Assembly: GCF_900099825.1 (NCBI RefSeq)
Contig: NZ_LT629693.1
Span: 4,165,001-4,229,000, forward strand
Direction of reading: 5' to 3'
DNA: 64,000 nt
Source of the DNA: Bradyrhizobium ottawaense
Lineage (GTDB): Bacteria > Pseudomonadota > Alphaproteobacteria > Rhizobiales > Xanthobacteraceae
This document shows positions 40,588 through 50,694 of the stretch, piece by piece (position 1 is the stretch's first letter; each line of letters opens with the position of its first letter). The translations under genes and the position numbers were made by a program. The notes below the pieces were generated by a model. The model ran no database searches. It was not told the DNA's origin and was given only the letters and a program-made list of their open reading frames with translations.

Positions 40588-40998
40588 ATGCCGTCGATTT
40601 CCGTCGAGCGCACCATTGGGAAGACCAAGAAGGCGGTGCTCGACGGATTGATTGCCTACAACGCCGAAAAGATGGGGAAGCAGAAATACAAGCGCCTCGC
40701 CATCTCGCTGCGTGAAGGCGACAAGATCGTCGGCGGGATTGTCGGCGAAGTCTGGAGCGCGGTGCTGTTCATACAGCTGTTCTGGATGGAGCAGAGGCTT
40801 CGCGGCAAGGACTATGGAACGCGGCTGATCAAGGCGATCGAGGACGAGGCGAGAAAGCTGGGGGCAAAACGTTCCTATCTCGACACGATGAGTTTTCAGG
40901 CGCCGGGTTTCTATCGCGCCTGCGGTTATGAGGAATTCGGCTCGATCGACGGCTATCCGGGCGACGTCACACGTCATTGGTTTACGAAAGCGCTATGA
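40588..40998 (+). CDS. GNAT family N-acetyltransferase
   Basis: The 136-residue protein shows the GNAT acetyl-CoA loop near residue 72 ([58 protein letters not shown]), with the R/Q-x-x-G-x-G/A pattern. The acceptor is unknown. It begins three bases after cobS and its TGA overlaps the cobT ATG (ATGA), so it is locked into the chelatase operon. Whether it acts in cobalamin biosynthesis or only rides along is open. Confidence 0.88.
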   Translation: MPSISVERTIGKTKKAVLDGLIAYNAEKMGKQKYKRLAISLREGDKIVGGIVGEVWSAVLFIQLFWMEQRLRGKDYGTRLIKAIEDEARKLGAKRSYLDTMSFQAPGFYRACGYEEFGSIDGYPGDVTRHWFTKAL

Positions 40999-42899
40999 GC
41001 ACATCCAACTCCAAATTCCGCACTGGATCGAAGGAAGCGCCGACCGAGCCGTTCAAGCGCGCGGTGACGTCGTGCCTGCGCGCGATTGCGAAGGCGCCGG
41101 AGCTGGAAGTGTCGTTCGCCGCCGAACGCCCCGGCCTCGCGCCCGGCAAGGCGCGGCTGCCGGAGCCGGCCCGCAAGATGACCAGGCGGGACGCCGCGAT
41201 CGTGCGCGGCCATGCCGACTCCATCGCGCTGAAACTCGCCTGTCACGATCCCAAGGTGCATCGCAAGCTGATGCCGGGAAATCCGCAGGCGCGCGGCGTG
41301 TTCGAGGCGGTCGAGCAGGCCCGTGTCGAGGCGATCGGCTCGCGGCGGATGGCCGGGGTTGCGAAGAATCTCACCGCGATGCTCGACGATCATTTTCATC
41401 GCGGCAAATATGACGAGATCACCGATCGCGCCGACGCGCCGCTGTCGGATGCGCTGGCGATGCTGGTGCGCGAGCGCCTGACCGGTCTGGCGCCGCCCGC
41501 GGCCGCCAAGAAGATGGTCGATCTCTGGCGGCCCGCGCTGGAAGACAAGATCGGCACGCGGCTCGACCAGTTGAGCCGCGTCACCGAGGACCAGGCCAAG
41601 TTCGGCGATCTCGTGCACGATCTGTTGTCGGCGCTCGATCTCGGCGACGACCGCAATGCCGACGTCGATGACGACGAGAACCAGGACGACAATCAGGACG
41701 GCGAGAACGATCAGTCCGGCGCCGAAGGTTCGCCTGACTCTGACGCTGCGCAGGAAATGAGCGCCGACCAGGCACAGGCCTCCACCGACGAAATGTCGGA
41801 GAGCGCGATGGAAAGCGCGCAGGCCTCCACCAGCGATACCTTCGACGACGGCGAACTCGGCGACGACGAGACGCCGGGCGAGGCGACGCGGCCGAATTCG
41901 CGCAGCGCCAATGAACCGCGCGGACCGGAATATCACGCCTTCGCGCCAAAATTCGATGAGGTGATCGCCGCCGAAGATCTCTGCGACCATGACGAGTTAG
42001 AACGGCTGCGCAGCTATCTCGACAAGCAGCTTGCACATCTGCAAGGCATCGTGGCGCGGTTGGCCAACCGGCTGCAGCGCCGGCTGATGGCGCAGCAGAA
42101 CCGCGCCTGGGAGTTCGACCTCGAGGAGGGCATCCTCGATCCCGCGCGGCTGTCGCGCGTGGTGACCGATCCCTATCACCCGCTGTCATTCATGCACGAG
42201 AAGGAAGCGACCTTCCGCGACACCGTGGTGACGTTGCTGTTGGACAATTCGGGTTCGATGCGCGGCCGTCCGATCACGGTGGCAGCGACCTGTGCCGACA
42301 TCCTGGCGCGCACGCTGGAGCGTTGCGGCGTCAAGGTCGAGATTCTGGGCTTTACCACGCGCGCTTGGAAGGGCGGGCAGTCGCGCGAGGCGTGGCTGGC
42401 CGCCGGCAAGCCGGCCAATCCCGGCCGGCTGAACGATTTGCGCCACATCATCTACAAGTCCGCCGATGCGCCGTGGCGTCGCGCGCGGAAGAACCTCGGG
42501 CTGATGATGCGCGAGGGGCTGCTGAAGGAAAATATCGACGGCGAGGCGCTCGACTGGGCCCACAAGCGCCTGCTCGGCCGCGCCGAACAGCGCAAGATCC
42601 TGATGATGATTTCGGACGGCGCGCCGGTCGACGACTCCACATTGTCGGTCAACCCCGGCAATTATCTCGAGCGCCATCTGCGCCATATCATCGAGGAGAT
42701 CGAGACCCGTTCGCCGGTCGAGCTTATCGCGATCGGCATCGGTCACGACGTCACGCGCTATTATCGCCGCGCCGTCACCATCGTCGATGCCGAGGAACTC
42801 GGCGGCGCGATCACCGAAAAGCTCGCCGAATTGTTCAGCGAGACTTCGGGTGCCGCGCCCACCACCACCAGCCGCCGGCCGCGCAGACTCCATTCGTGA
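40995..42899 (+). CDS. cobT: Cobaltochelatase subunit CobT
   Basis: CobT forms a large ring complex with CobS. The 634-residue protein has an N-terminal helical domain, an acidic central region near residues 220-310 ([18 protein letters not shown] and similar), and a C-terminal von Willebrand A domain with MIDAS motif [14 protein letters not shown] near residue 417. All parts match CobT in order and length. The ATG at 40995 overlaps the GNAT stop. Confidence 0.95.
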   Translation: MSTSNSKFRTGSKEAPTEPFKRAVTSCLRAIAKAPELEVSFAAERPGLAPGKARLPEPARKMTRRDAAIVRGHADSIALKLACHDPKVHRKLMPGNPQARGVFEAVEQARVEAIGSRRMAGVAKNLTAMLDDHFHRGKYDEITDRADAPLSDALAMLVRERLTGLAPPAAAKKMVDLWRPALEDKIGTRLDQLSRVTEDQAKFGDLVHDLLSALDLGDDRNADVDDDENQDDNQDGENDQSGAEGSPDSDAAQEMSADQAQASTDEMSESAMESAQASTSDTFDDGELGDDETPGEATRPNSRSANEPRGPEYHAFAPKFDEVIAAEDLCDHDELERLRSYLDKQLAHLQGIVARLANRLQRRLMAQQNRAWEFDLEEGILDPARLSRVVTDPYHPLSFMHEKEATFRDTVVTLLLDNSGSMRGRPITVAATCADILARTLERCGVKVEILGFTTRAWKGGQSREAWLAAGKPANPGRLNDLRHIIYKSADAPWRRARKNLGLMMREGLLKENIDGEALDWAHKRLLGRAEQRKILMMISDGAPVDDSTLSVNPGNYLERHLRHIIEEIETRSPVELIAIGIGHDVTRYYRRAVTIVDAEELGGAITEKLAELFSETSGAAPTTTSRRPRRLHS

Positions 42900-42900
42900 G

Positions 42901-43971
42901 ATGCGCGACCTCGTCAGCCGCCGCCGCTTCCTGAAATACTCGGCGGCGGGGCTTTCGGTGAGCGCCGTGCCCGGCCTCGCGCGGGCGCAGACCGCCGTTC
43001 AAGCACCGCCGAAGCAGGCAACCCCGGACGAATTCTCGGTCACGGCGCCGGTCTCGATCGAGGTCAATGCGCGGCCGCTGCCGTCGTTCGACACCCGCGA
43101 CCGCTCGCATGTCCGGTTCGGTTCGCTGGAATATCGCAGCGGGCTCATTCTGACGTCGCGGTTTCGCGGCTTCGGCGGATTGTCCGGCCTGCGGCTGGAT
43201 GCCAAGGGCGAACGCTTCATCGCCATCAGCGACAAGGGAACCTGGTTTACCGGCCGCATCGTCTATAACGGCCGTGTGATGACCGGGCTCGACGATGTCG
43301 AGGCTTCGCCGATGCTCGGCCCCGACGGTAAGCCGATTACCTCGCGCGGCTGGTTTGACAGCGAGTCGATCGCGCTCGACGGATCGATGGTCTATGTCGG
43401 GCTGGAGCGCGTCAATCAGGTGCTCCGGTTCGATTTTGCCAAGGGGTTCACCCGTGCGGCGGGCGAGGTGGTGCCGTTGCCGCCGGCGGCGCGCAAGCTG
43501 CCCTTCAACAAGGGGCTCGAGGCGCTGGTGATGGTGCCGAAGGGATTTGCGCTGGCGGGAACGCTGCTTGCGATCTCCGAACGCGGCCTCGATGCGCAGG
43601 GCAACATCCTCGCCTTCCTGGTCGCCGGCAAGTCACAAGGCCAGTTCACCGTCCGCCGCACCGATAATTTCGACGTCAGCGACGCGGTGCTGCTGCCGTC
43701 GGGCGACTTGCTGCTGCTGGAACGAAAATTCTCGCTGCTCGGCGGCATCGGCATCCGGATCCGGCGCATTCCGCTGGCTTCCGTCGCCCCCGGCGCCGTG
43801 ATCGATGGCCCCTCGATCTTCAATGCCGACCTCGGCAACGAGATCGACAATATGGAAGGCATCGACGCCCACGTCACGCCGGACGGCGAAACGGTCCTGA
43901 CCTTGGTCTCCGACGACAACTTTTGGATGATCCAGCGCAATCTGCTGCTGCAGTTCACGCTGGTGGAGTGA
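42901..43971 (+). CDS. Tat-exported esterase-like phytase-family protein
   Basis: The 356-residue protein starts MRDLVSRRRFLKYSAAGLSVSA, a Tat signal with RRxFLK. The mature part is the esterase-like activity of phytase domain: SGLILTSRFRGFGGLSGLRLDAKGERFIAISDKGTW, DSESIALDG, LEALVMVPKG and NMEGIDAHVTPDGETVLTLVSDDNF. A periplasmic beta-propeller hydrolase is likely, with unknown substrate. The ATG is one base past the cobT stop, so it may be read from the same transcript. Confidence 0.88.
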   Translation: MRDLVSRRRFLKYSAAGLSVSAVPGLARAQTAVQAPPKQATPDEFSVTAPVSIEVNARPLPSFDTRDRSHVRFGSLEYRSGLILTSRFRGFGGLSGLRLDAKGERFIAISDKGTWFTGRIVYNGRVMTGLDDVEASPMLGPDGKPITSRGWFDSESIALDGSMVYVGLERVNQVLRFDFAKGFTRAAGEVVPLPPAARKLPFNKGLEALVMVPKGFALAGTLLAISERGLDAQGNILAFLVAGKSQGQFTVRRTDNFDVSDAVLLPSGDLLLLERKFSLLGGIGIRIRRIPLASVAPGAVIDGPSIFNADLGNEIDNMEGIDAHVTPDGETVLTLVSDDNFWMIQRNLLLQFTLVE

Positions 43972-44042
43972 GCTTCCTGCTTTGTGGGAGAGGGGAAGGG
44001 GAAAGCGTCGAACCCTAATTCCCTTAAGGCCGACATATCAGG

Positions 44043-44747
44043 ATGAAGTCCCGCATCATCCTCACCGTCCTTGCCGCATTGCTCGCGCTCGCCGTCGTGC
44101 CGGCCCACGCCACCGACGAACATACCTACGGCAAGGATGAATACGCCATCATCCGCGATGGGCTTTCACCCAACGAGAAGTTGTCGCTGGCCTCCCACGG
44201 CGACGGCGAAGGCGGCAATGAGAATTTCCATGTCTGGCTGATGTCGGAGCCGGCCCATCGCCGCATCGCGCGGCTCGAGGACATCGGGTCTCGCGGCATT
44301 CTCGATACCGGGCCCAAGGCCTATTATGCGTTCTGGTCGGCGAACTCGCGCTATGTCGCGCTCACCTACCGCAGCGAACGGCATGTGGTGGAATTCGAGC
44401 TGTAAGCGATCGAGGGCCACCGCGTCCGTCGCGTTCTGGGTCCGGGCCTGTTTAAGGACGCCACCAGCCGCGACGTCGGGCGGGAAGAGGATCAGCGCCG
44501 CGGCGTGCCCGAAGTCGAATGGAAGGGAAACGGCCGCTTCCTGCTCAAGGAGAACCGTCTGTTCCTGACCCGTGAATCGGGCTTTGCAAAAATGCTCGGC
44601 GCCTATGGGCGGATCAGGGACAAGCGCGACGACGGCAGCTTCTTCGTCGAGTTTTCCGCGGAAGCCGACTGCGTCGTGTTGCGGGGAGGCCGCTACCGGA
44701 TCGTCGATCTCAGGGTCGGCAAATTCGGGGACGGCGATAACTGGTAG
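44043..44747 (+). pseudogene. Exported protein gene broken by one in-frame stop
   Basis: The first part (44043-44405) codes for a signal peptide (MKSRIILTVLAALLALAVVPAHA) and about 97 further residues ending in RSERHVVEFEL. A TAA at 44403-44405 stops it, but the same frame stays open to 44747 (AIEGHRVRRVLGPGLFKD, then GNGRFLLKENRLFLTRE and RYRIVDLRVGKFGDG) with normal codon use. Together they would make about 234 residues. A Tyr codon changed to TAA is the simplest explanation. I do not recognise a family. Sequencing error is the alternative. Confidence 0.7.
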
Positions 44748-44839
44748 ACGGAGGAGGGTTGCAGGGCTGGCGGTTGAGGAGGGCGGAACGTCTCGCTACA
44801 CAGGAGGCGACCATTTTCCTCCCGTCCGGATATCCCCCA

Positions 44840-45952
44840 ATGAGCGCCCTGTTTTCCCCGATCAAGCTGCGCGGCCTGACCCTTTCCAACCGCATCGTGG
44901 TATCGCCGATGTGCCAGTACTCGGCCGTCGACGGCGAAGCCAATGACTGGCACTTCACGCATATCAATTCACTGGCGCTGTCAGGTGCCGCGATGTTCTG
45001 CATCGAGGCCACTCACGTCGAAGCGATCGGGCGGATCACGCCGGGTTGCCTTGGGCTATGGAACGATGCCACCGAAGCCGCACTGAAGCCGATCCTGGCC
45101 TCGGTACGCAAACGGTCCAAGGCGGCGGTCGCGATGCAACTCGCCCATGCCGGCCGCAAGGGCTCAAGCCACACCCCCTGGGATGGCGGACAATTGATAC
45201 CGCCCGCCGAAGGCGGCTGGCAGCCGGTCGGCCCCTCCGCCATTCCGCACAAGCAGGGGGAGGCGCCACCGCTGGCGCTCGATACGGCAGGGCTCGCGCG
45301 CATCCGCGATGCATTCGTGTCGGCCACGAAACGCGCCGAACGGCTCGGCATCGACGCCATCGAAATTCATGGCGCGCACGGTTACCTGCTGCATCAATTC
45401 CTGTCGCCGATCGCCAACCAGCGAACGGATCAATATGGCGGGTCGCTCGAAAATCGCATGCGCTATCCGCTGGAAGTGTTCGATGCGGTGCGCGCGGCGT
45501 TTCCCGCCGACAAGCCGGTGGGCATGCGGGTTTCCTCGACCGACTGGGTCGACGGCGGCTGGGACCTGACCCAGACCATCGCGTTCGCGAATGAACTGAA
45601 AAAGCGCGGCGTCGACTGGATCGATGCGTCCTCCGGAGGTGTTTCGCCGTTGCAGAAAATCCCGCTTGGTCCCGGCTATCAGGTGCCGTTCGCGCAGGCG
45701 ATCAGGGAAGCCACCGGGCTCACCACCATGGCGGTCGGGTTGATCACGGATCCCAAGCAGGCCGAAGAGATCGTGGCATCAGGCAAGGCCGACATGGTCG
45801 CGCTGGCGCGTGGCCTGCTTTACGATCCGCGCTGGGGCTGGCACGCCGCCGCCGAACTCGGCGGTACCGTTGATGCGCCGCCGCAATATTGGCGCTCGCA
45901 ACCCTCGACGCAAAAGGCGCTGTTCGGCGCAACGACGTTCGGGACGCGGTAG
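44840..45952 (+). CDS. NADH:flavin oxidoreductase, Old Yellow Enzyme (YqjM-like)
   Basis: The 370-residue protein is an FMN-containing ene-reductase. It has the YqjM-type Cys in VSPMCQYSAVDG (Cys25), QLAHAGRKGSS near residue 98, AIEIHGAHGYLLHQFLSPIANQRTDQYGGSLENRMRYPLEV near 172, and the C-terminal ALARGLLYDPRWGWHAA. It reduces activated C=C bonds with NAD(P)H; the physiological substrate is unknown. The ATG at 44840 starts the family match. Confidence 0.93.
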   Translation: MSALFSPIKLRGLTLSNRIVVSPMCQYSAVDGEANDWHFTHINSLALSGAAMFCIEATHVEAIGRITPGCLGLWNDATEAALKPILASVRKRSKAAVAMQLAHAGRKGSSHTPWDGGQLIPPAEGGWQPVGPSAIPHKQGEAPPLALDTAGLARIRDAFVSATKRAERLGIDAIEIHGAHGYLLHQFLSPIANQRTDQYGGSLENRMRYPLEVFDAVRAAFPADKPVGMRVSSTDWVDGGWDLTQTIAFANELKKRGVDWIDASSGGVSPLQKIPLGPGYQVPFAQAIREATGLTTMAVGLITDPKQAEEIVASGKADMVALARGLLYDPRWGWHAAAELGGTVDAPPQYWRSQPSTQKALFGATTFGTR

Positions 45953-45981
45953 TTAGTCACCGCTCTTCTTCCCTTCTCTCA

Positions 45982-46044
45982 TCGAAGTCGGATCTATCCG
46001 ACTTCGACATACCGAGACGCCCAACTCGGGTAAACCCGAGTTGG
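45982..46044. repeat. Pair of perfect intergenic hairpins
   Basis: TCGAAGTCGGAT / ATCCGACTTCGA (45982-46007) and CCAACTCGGGT / ACCCGAGTTGG (46021-46044) each form a perfect stem with a 2-base loop. They lie between the OYE and LLM genes and resemble dispersed Bradyrhizobium intergenic palindromes. Confidence 0.7.
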
Positions 46045-46185
46045 GGTGGGAGAAGGGGAGTACGCACCGCTCCGCTGCACGAACTTCTGCCCGGCGGTTT
46101 TGTCATATCTCGGCCACACGCCAGGGATGCTATGCTCTCGCTTGCGCGCATCAGACGCGAATAACAAACAGCGAGAGGAAGCCCC

Positions 46186-47286
46186 ATGGAGATCGGATAT
46201 TTCACGATGCCGTCCCATCCGCCGGAATGCGGATTGAAAGAGGGTCACGACTGGGACCTGCAGACGCTGCGATGGCTGGATGAACTCGGCTATCAGGAAG
46301 CCTGGATCGGCGAGCACCACACGGCACCCTGGGAACCGCATCCGTCGCCCGATCTGCTGCTCGCGCAGGCGTTCTTGCAGACCAAGAATATCCGTCTCGG
46401 CCCCGGCGGCTTCCTGCTGCCCTATCATCACCCGGCGGAACTCGCCAACCGCGTGGCGATGCTCGATCATCTCTCCGGCGGTCGGCTGAATTTCGGCGTT
46501 GCCGCATCGGGTCTGCCAAGCGACTGGGCGATGTTCAACGTCGACGGCATGTCCGGCCAGAACCGCGACATGACCCGCGAGGCGCTGGAGATCATCCTGA
46601 AGATGTGGACCGAGGATGGCCCGTGGAATTATACCGGGAAGTTCTGGACGGTGAACAAGCCGGACACGATGTTCGATTTCCTGAAGCCGCACATCAAGCC
46701 GCTGCAACCGCCGCATCCGCCGATCGGCGTCGCCGGTCTCTCCAAGGGGTCGGACACGCTGAAGCTCGCGGGCGAGCGCGGCTACATCCCGATGAGCCTC
46801 AACCTCAACCCGGCCTATGTCGGCAGCCACTGGGAATCTGTCGAACTGGGCGCCGCCAGGACCGGACGCAAGCCGAACCGGCAGGACTGGCGGCTGGTGC
46901 GCGAGGTGTTCGTCGCCGATACCGACGAGGAGGCGTGGAAGCTCTCGACAGGTGACATGATGGGCCGGATGATGGGCGAGTATTTCCTGCCGCTGCTGGG
47001 TCATTTCGGCTTCAAGGACTATCTCAAGCACGCACCCGACGTGCCGGACTCTGACGTCACCGTCGAATATTGCGCGCGCCGCAACTGGATCGTCGGTTCG
47101 CCCGCGACCGTGACCGAGAAGATCGAGAAGATCTATCACGAGGTCGGCGGCTTCGGTACGCTGCTGGTGTTCGGTTTCGACTACAAGCACAAGCCGGAAG
47201 CCTGGCACAATTCGCTGCGGCTCTTGAAGCAGGAAGTGATGCCGCGGCTGAAGCACCTCAACGCCGACATGATCCGCGCGGCGTGA
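46186..47286 (+). CDS. LLM class flavin-dependent oxidoreductase
   Basis: The 366-residue protein is a luciferase-like monooxygenase with an (alpha/beta)8 barrel: MEIGYFTMPSHPPECGLKEGHDWDLQTLRWLDELGYQEAWIGEHH, then HPAELANRVAMLDHLSGGRLNFGV and IVGSPATVTEKIEKIYHEVGGFGTLLVFGFDY. It uses reduced FMN or F420 to oxidise small molecules. The ATG at 46186 follows a short spacer with GAGAGGAAG at about eight bases. Confidence 0.92.
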   Translation: MEIGYFTMPSHPPECGLKEGHDWDLQTLRWLDELGYQEAWIGEHHTAPWEPHPSPDLLLAQAFLQTKNIRLGPGGFLLPYHHPAELANRVAMLDHLSGGRLNFGVAASGLPSDWAMFNVDGMSGQNRDMTREALEIILKMWTEDGPWNYTGKFWTVNKPDTMFDFLKPHIKPLQPPHPPIGVAGLSKGSDTLKLAGERGYIPMSLNLNPAYVGSHWESVELGAARTGRKPNRQDWRLVREVFVADTDEEAWKLSTGDMMGRMMGEYFLPLLGHFGFKDYLKHAPDVPDSDVTVEYCARRNWIVGSPATVTEKIEKIYHEVGGFGTLLVFGFDYKHKPEAWHNSLRLLKQEVMPRLKHLNADMIRAA

Positions 47287-47296
47287 CTTGATGGAG

Positions 47297-47375
47297 TCAT
47301 TCCGGGGCGATGCGAAAGCATCGAACCCGGAATCTCGAGATTCCGGGTCTGGTCCTTCGGACCATCCCGGAATGA
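47297..47375. repeat. Three-stem dispersed palindrome
   Basis: The outer arms TCATTCCGGG and CCCGGAATGA enclose GATGC-GAAA-GCATC, the perfect palindrome CCCGGAATCTCGAGATTCCG (continuing GG) and TGGTCC-TTC-GGACCA. The folded RNA would be a cloverleaf-like structure, but it has no tRNA features. It separates the convergent LLM and DUF2336 genes. Confidence 0.75.
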
Positions 47376-47385
47376 CTCGGTTGGA

Positions 47386-48510
47386 TCAGTTCACCTTCAC
47401 CGGCGCGTCGGTCGCACGCACCTGCCAGAATCTCAGCATGCGCTGTGCGTTCTCCAGCGTCATTTTGGCATACGCGTCTTTGGCCTTGGCGAGTTCGTGC
47501 GGCCCCATCGAGCCGCAGGCGAAGCGGCTGTTGAGCACGGCCGCAACCGTGTCCCAGCCGAGCCCCGCGACCCGGCACGGAATCAGCACGCCGTCGTCGC
47601 GCAGGCTCTGCATCAAGGGACGAATGACCTCGAGGTCCGACCGCGACAGCAGCGCGAGCGCAGCTACGGTCTCCTCGTATTTTCGCTGCCTGGCAAAGCT
47701 CAACAGCGCGGACTCGTTGAGATGGCCGCTCTTGCCGAGCGACGCCACATAGTGCCGTGCGGCGTCGAAGTCGCGCGCCTTGGCCATTTCGCGGTTGGCG
47801 CCTTCGGAGGCGGCCGTGATCGCGCTGCGGATTTCCTCGAACAGATGCGGCGGCGCGCGCGACAATAGCCGCGACCGCACGGCTTCGGTGGCGTTGTGCA
47901 ATAGTTTCTGCCGCAGTTCGGAAGGCAGGTCGATCCGGATGCCGGTCTGGACGGCGAGCTCGGGATCGGATTCGGCCTGCTGCAGCACGATGGCAAATCC
48001 TTCCGCCGAAACCCGCGCGCCGGGATTGTTGACGACGCGCCGGCTGACCGAGGGATAATGGCGGGCCAGCAGCGCATCGGTGACGACTTCCGTCAGCCAC
48101 CAGCGGCCGGAGATCGCGAGCAGATGCTGCTCGCCCTTGGTCTGCGCCAGCTCGACCAGATCCTCCGGCGTCAACCGCGCGGATTCCGTCAGCACCGGGC
48201 CGGCGATGGTGATCTCCTCGTGCTGCGCCAGCCGGCGAACGGCAACCGGTGGGGCCTGCTTGACCGAGGCCAGTTGCGTGCTCAGCTCGGCCAATGCAAT
48301 GCGGGCGCTGACATCGGCAAGCGCGCGAATTTCGATGGTCTTGATCAGGCGCTCGAGCACGTCGCCGAACAGTTCGATCTGTTCGCCGGAATAACCATCG
48401 GCGGACAGCAGAAACAGGTCCGTCACCCGCCTGATGGTCTCGAGATGTTTTTCCGCCGAGCCGGCCGCGATCGCGGCCTCGACTTCGTCGGCGATGGATC
48501 GTTCTAGCAT
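47386..48510 (-). CDS. DUF2336 domain protein
   Basis: The 374-residue protein belongs to DUF2336, an all-helical alphaproteobacterial family that resembles HEAT-like repeats: LERLIKTIEIRALADVSARIALAELS, AQHEEITIAGPVLTESARLTPEDLVELAQTKGEQHLLAISGRW, and repeated VTDALLARHYPSVSRRVVNNPGARVS-like units. Function is unknown. The start at 48510 is where family similarity begins; the open frame continues far upstream only as antisense of the monooxygenase gene. Confidence 0.88.
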   Translation of the reverse strand: MLERSIADEVEAAIAAGSAEKHLETIRRVTDLFLLSADGYSGEQIELFGDVLERLIKTIEIRALADVSARIALAELSTQLASVKQAPPVAVRRLAQHEEITIAGPVLTESARLTPEDLVELAQTKGEQHLLAISGRWWLTEVVTDALLARHYPSVSRRVVNNPGARVSAEGFAIVLQQAESDPELAVQTGIRIDLPSELRQKLLHNATEAVRSRLLSRAPPHLFEEIRSAITAASEGANREMAKARDFDAARHYVASLGKSGHLNESALLSFARQRKYEETVAALALLSRSDLEVIRPLMQSLRDDGVLIPCRVAGLGWDTVAAVLNSRFACGSMGPHELAKAKDAYAKMTLENAQRMLRFWQVRATDAPVKVN

Positions 48511-48705
48511 CGCTCGTCCTGAGCGTTTCGGGAGCCAATTCTGGCTGACGGTCAAAGGTATGGGGAAAGGCTGAATGTTCGGTAAAATTCGCTCTTGTCC
48601 CCGCGCCCGGCGCATGCCGCCTTGCAGCGGCATCTGGGCGGTTGTGCCGCGGCGGATCCTGCGGTCTGATGGGGGATAACAACGAGAAATCAGCGAGATA
48701 CCGCC

Positions 48706-50481
48706 ATGCTGGACAGACCGGGGCCAAGGGGCGAGCAATCCGCCCGCGAAATTACCGAGCGCTGGACCGAGGCGCTGAACGCAGCACTTGCGGGCGGGCA
48801 GGCGGCCGCGCTGTCCGGACTTTTCGAAGCCGACAGCCACTGGCGCAACCTGTTCGGCATCTCCTGGTATTTCGCGACTTTTAGCGGCAACGCTGGGGTG
48901 GTCGAGCAACTGCTGGCCCGGGCGACCGAGGTTCACGCCAAGAATTTCCGGATCGACCCCGCCGCCCTTGCGCCGCGCCACGCCGTGGTCGCCGGCCGCG
49001 ATGTGATCGAGGCGGTCTTCCGCTTCGAGACGGCCAACGGTCCCGGCTATGGCGCGGTCAGGCTCGTGCGGCAACCCGACGGCGGGGCCAAAGCCTGGAC
49101 CTTCTCCACCTCGCTCGATTTCGACGCCATCTGCGCCGCCCGCGCGCGCGCGTCTACCCAATCCCACACCCGCGATTTCGCCGCGCCCGACTGGCTCGAG
49201 CAGCGCCAGGCCTCGGCGGCCTACGAGACCAGCGATCCCGACGTATTGATCGTCGGCGGCGGCCATGCCGGCATCTCGGTCGCGGTCGAACTCAATCGCA
49301 TCGGCCTTTCCGCGCTGGTGATCGACCGCGAGCAACGCATCGGCGACAACTGGCGGCTGCGCTATCGCGGGCTGAAGCTGCACAACAAGACGCCGGTCAA
49401 TCACTTGCGCTATCTGCCGTTCCCGTCGACGTTTCCGGACTACATCCCGAAGGACAAGGTCGCCAACTGGCTGGAAAGCTATGTCGACATTTTGGAGGTC
49501 GACTTCTGGACCCGCACCGCGTTCGACGGCGCCGATTACGACGAAGCCGCGCAGCGCTGGACCGCGCGGCTGACCCACGAGGGTGCTGCGCGCACCCTTC
49601 GCCCCAAGCATATCGTGCTCGCGACCAGCGTCAGCGGCACGCCGAATATTGCCACCATCGACGGCATCGAGAATTTCAAGGGTCCGGTGCTGCACTCCAG
49701 CCGCTTCGCCGCCGGCAAGCAGTGGTCCGGCCGCGCGGTCGCCGTGTTCGGCACCGGCACCAGCGCGCATGACATCTGCCAGGAACTGCAGGCCGCCGGC
49801 GCCGACGTCACCATGGTGCAGCGAAGCCCGACCATGGTGGTCAATGTCGAGCCGGCGCAGCTTTACGACAGGACCTATCTCGGCGACGGCCCGCCGATCG
49901 CTGTCCGTGACATCCTCAATTCCGGCGTGCCGCTGCCCGTCATGAAGGCCGCGCACAAGATCATCACCGACGAGGTGAAGAAGATCGACGCGCCGCTGCT
50001 CTCGCGGCTGGAGCGCGCCGGTTTTCGGCTCGAATTCGGCGAGGATGGCACCGGCTGGCCGCTGAAATTCCGCACCCGCGGCGGCGGCTATTATTTCAAC
50101 GTCGGCGCCTCCGAGCTGATCGCCGACGGCAGGATCAGGCTGGTGCAGGCCGCCGACATCGCCGGCTATGAGCGCGATGCCATCGCCTTCAAGGACGGCA
50201 CGCGCCTCACATGCGAACTCATTGTGCTCGCCACCGGCTACAAGGGCCCCGATCACCTGCTGCAGCAATTGTTCGGCGCGGATGTCGCCCAACGTGTCGG
50301 CCGGGTCTGGGGTTTTGACGAAGCCAGCCAGGAATTGCGCAACATGTGGACCCGCACACAGCAAGCGGGGCTGTGGTTTGTCGGCGGCGCGTTTTCGCAG
50401 GCCCGCATCTACAGCCGCTATATCGCGGCGCAGATAGCGGCGATCGAGGCCGGGCAGTTGTCCAGGGAATTGGCGGGCTAG
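48706..50481 (+). CDS. Flavin-containing monooxygenase-like protein with N-terminal NTF2-like domain
   Basis: The 591-residue protein has an NTF2-like segment (residues 10-145) and then an FAD- and NAD(P)-binding monooxygenase core. DVLIVGGGHAGISVAVELNRIGLSALVIDRE near residue 178 binds FAD, VAVFGTGTSAHDICQEL near 346 binds NAD(P)H, and FKGPVLHSSRF is close to the FMO/BVMO fingerprint. It should hydroxylate or oxygenate an organic substrate. The gene is divergent from DUF2336 across 195 bases. Confidence 0.88.
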   Translation: MLDRPGPRGEQSAREITERWTEALNAALAGGQAAALSGLFEADSHWRNLFGISWYFATFSGNAGVVEQLLARATEVHAKNFRIDPAALAPRHAVVAGRDVIEAVFRFETANGPGYGAVRLVRQPDGGAKAWTFSTSLDFDAICAARARASTQSHTRDFAAPDWLEQRQASAAYETSDPDVLIVGGGHAGISVAVELNRIGLSALVIDREQRIGDNWRLRYRGLKLHNKTPVNHLRYLPFPSTFPDYIPKDKVANWLESYVDILEVDFWTRTAFDGADYDEAAQRWTARLTHEGAARTLRPKHIVLATSVSGTPNIATIDGIENFKGPVLHSSRFAAGKQWSGRAVAVFGTGTSAHDICQELQAAGADVTMVQRSPTMVVNVEPAQLYDRTYLGDGPPIAVRDILNSGVPLPVMKAAHKIITDEVKKIDAPLLSRLERAGFRLEFGEDGTGWPLKFRTRGGGYYFNVGASELIADGRIRLVQAADIAGYERDAIAFKDGTRLTCELIVLATGYKGPDHLLQQLFGADVAQRVGRVWGFDEASQELRNMWTRTQQAGLWFVGGAFSQARIYSRYIAAQIAAIEAGQLSRELAG

Positions 50482-50694
50482 TTGCGAACGCAAATGTGAC
50501 AGCCATTGCCCAGGGAATGACCTTGGGGAATTGCCGGGACCGCCGTAATATTGCTGAAACCATGGCCCCGGGTGTGGGCTTGTGGCGGCTTGTGATGGCA
50601 ACCGAAACGGGGCAGCATTCGTCCCGCGCCGGGTGCCGCGCGGCCGGCATTCGATTTTTCGCGATCGATCTTTGCCAACGAAGCCGGGTTTGCC

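Noticed and set aside
47297..47375. Possible tRNA because of a multi-stem fold
   Set aside because: There is no T-loop, anticodon arm of proper size or CCA-proximal acceptor pairing; it is a dispersed palindrome.
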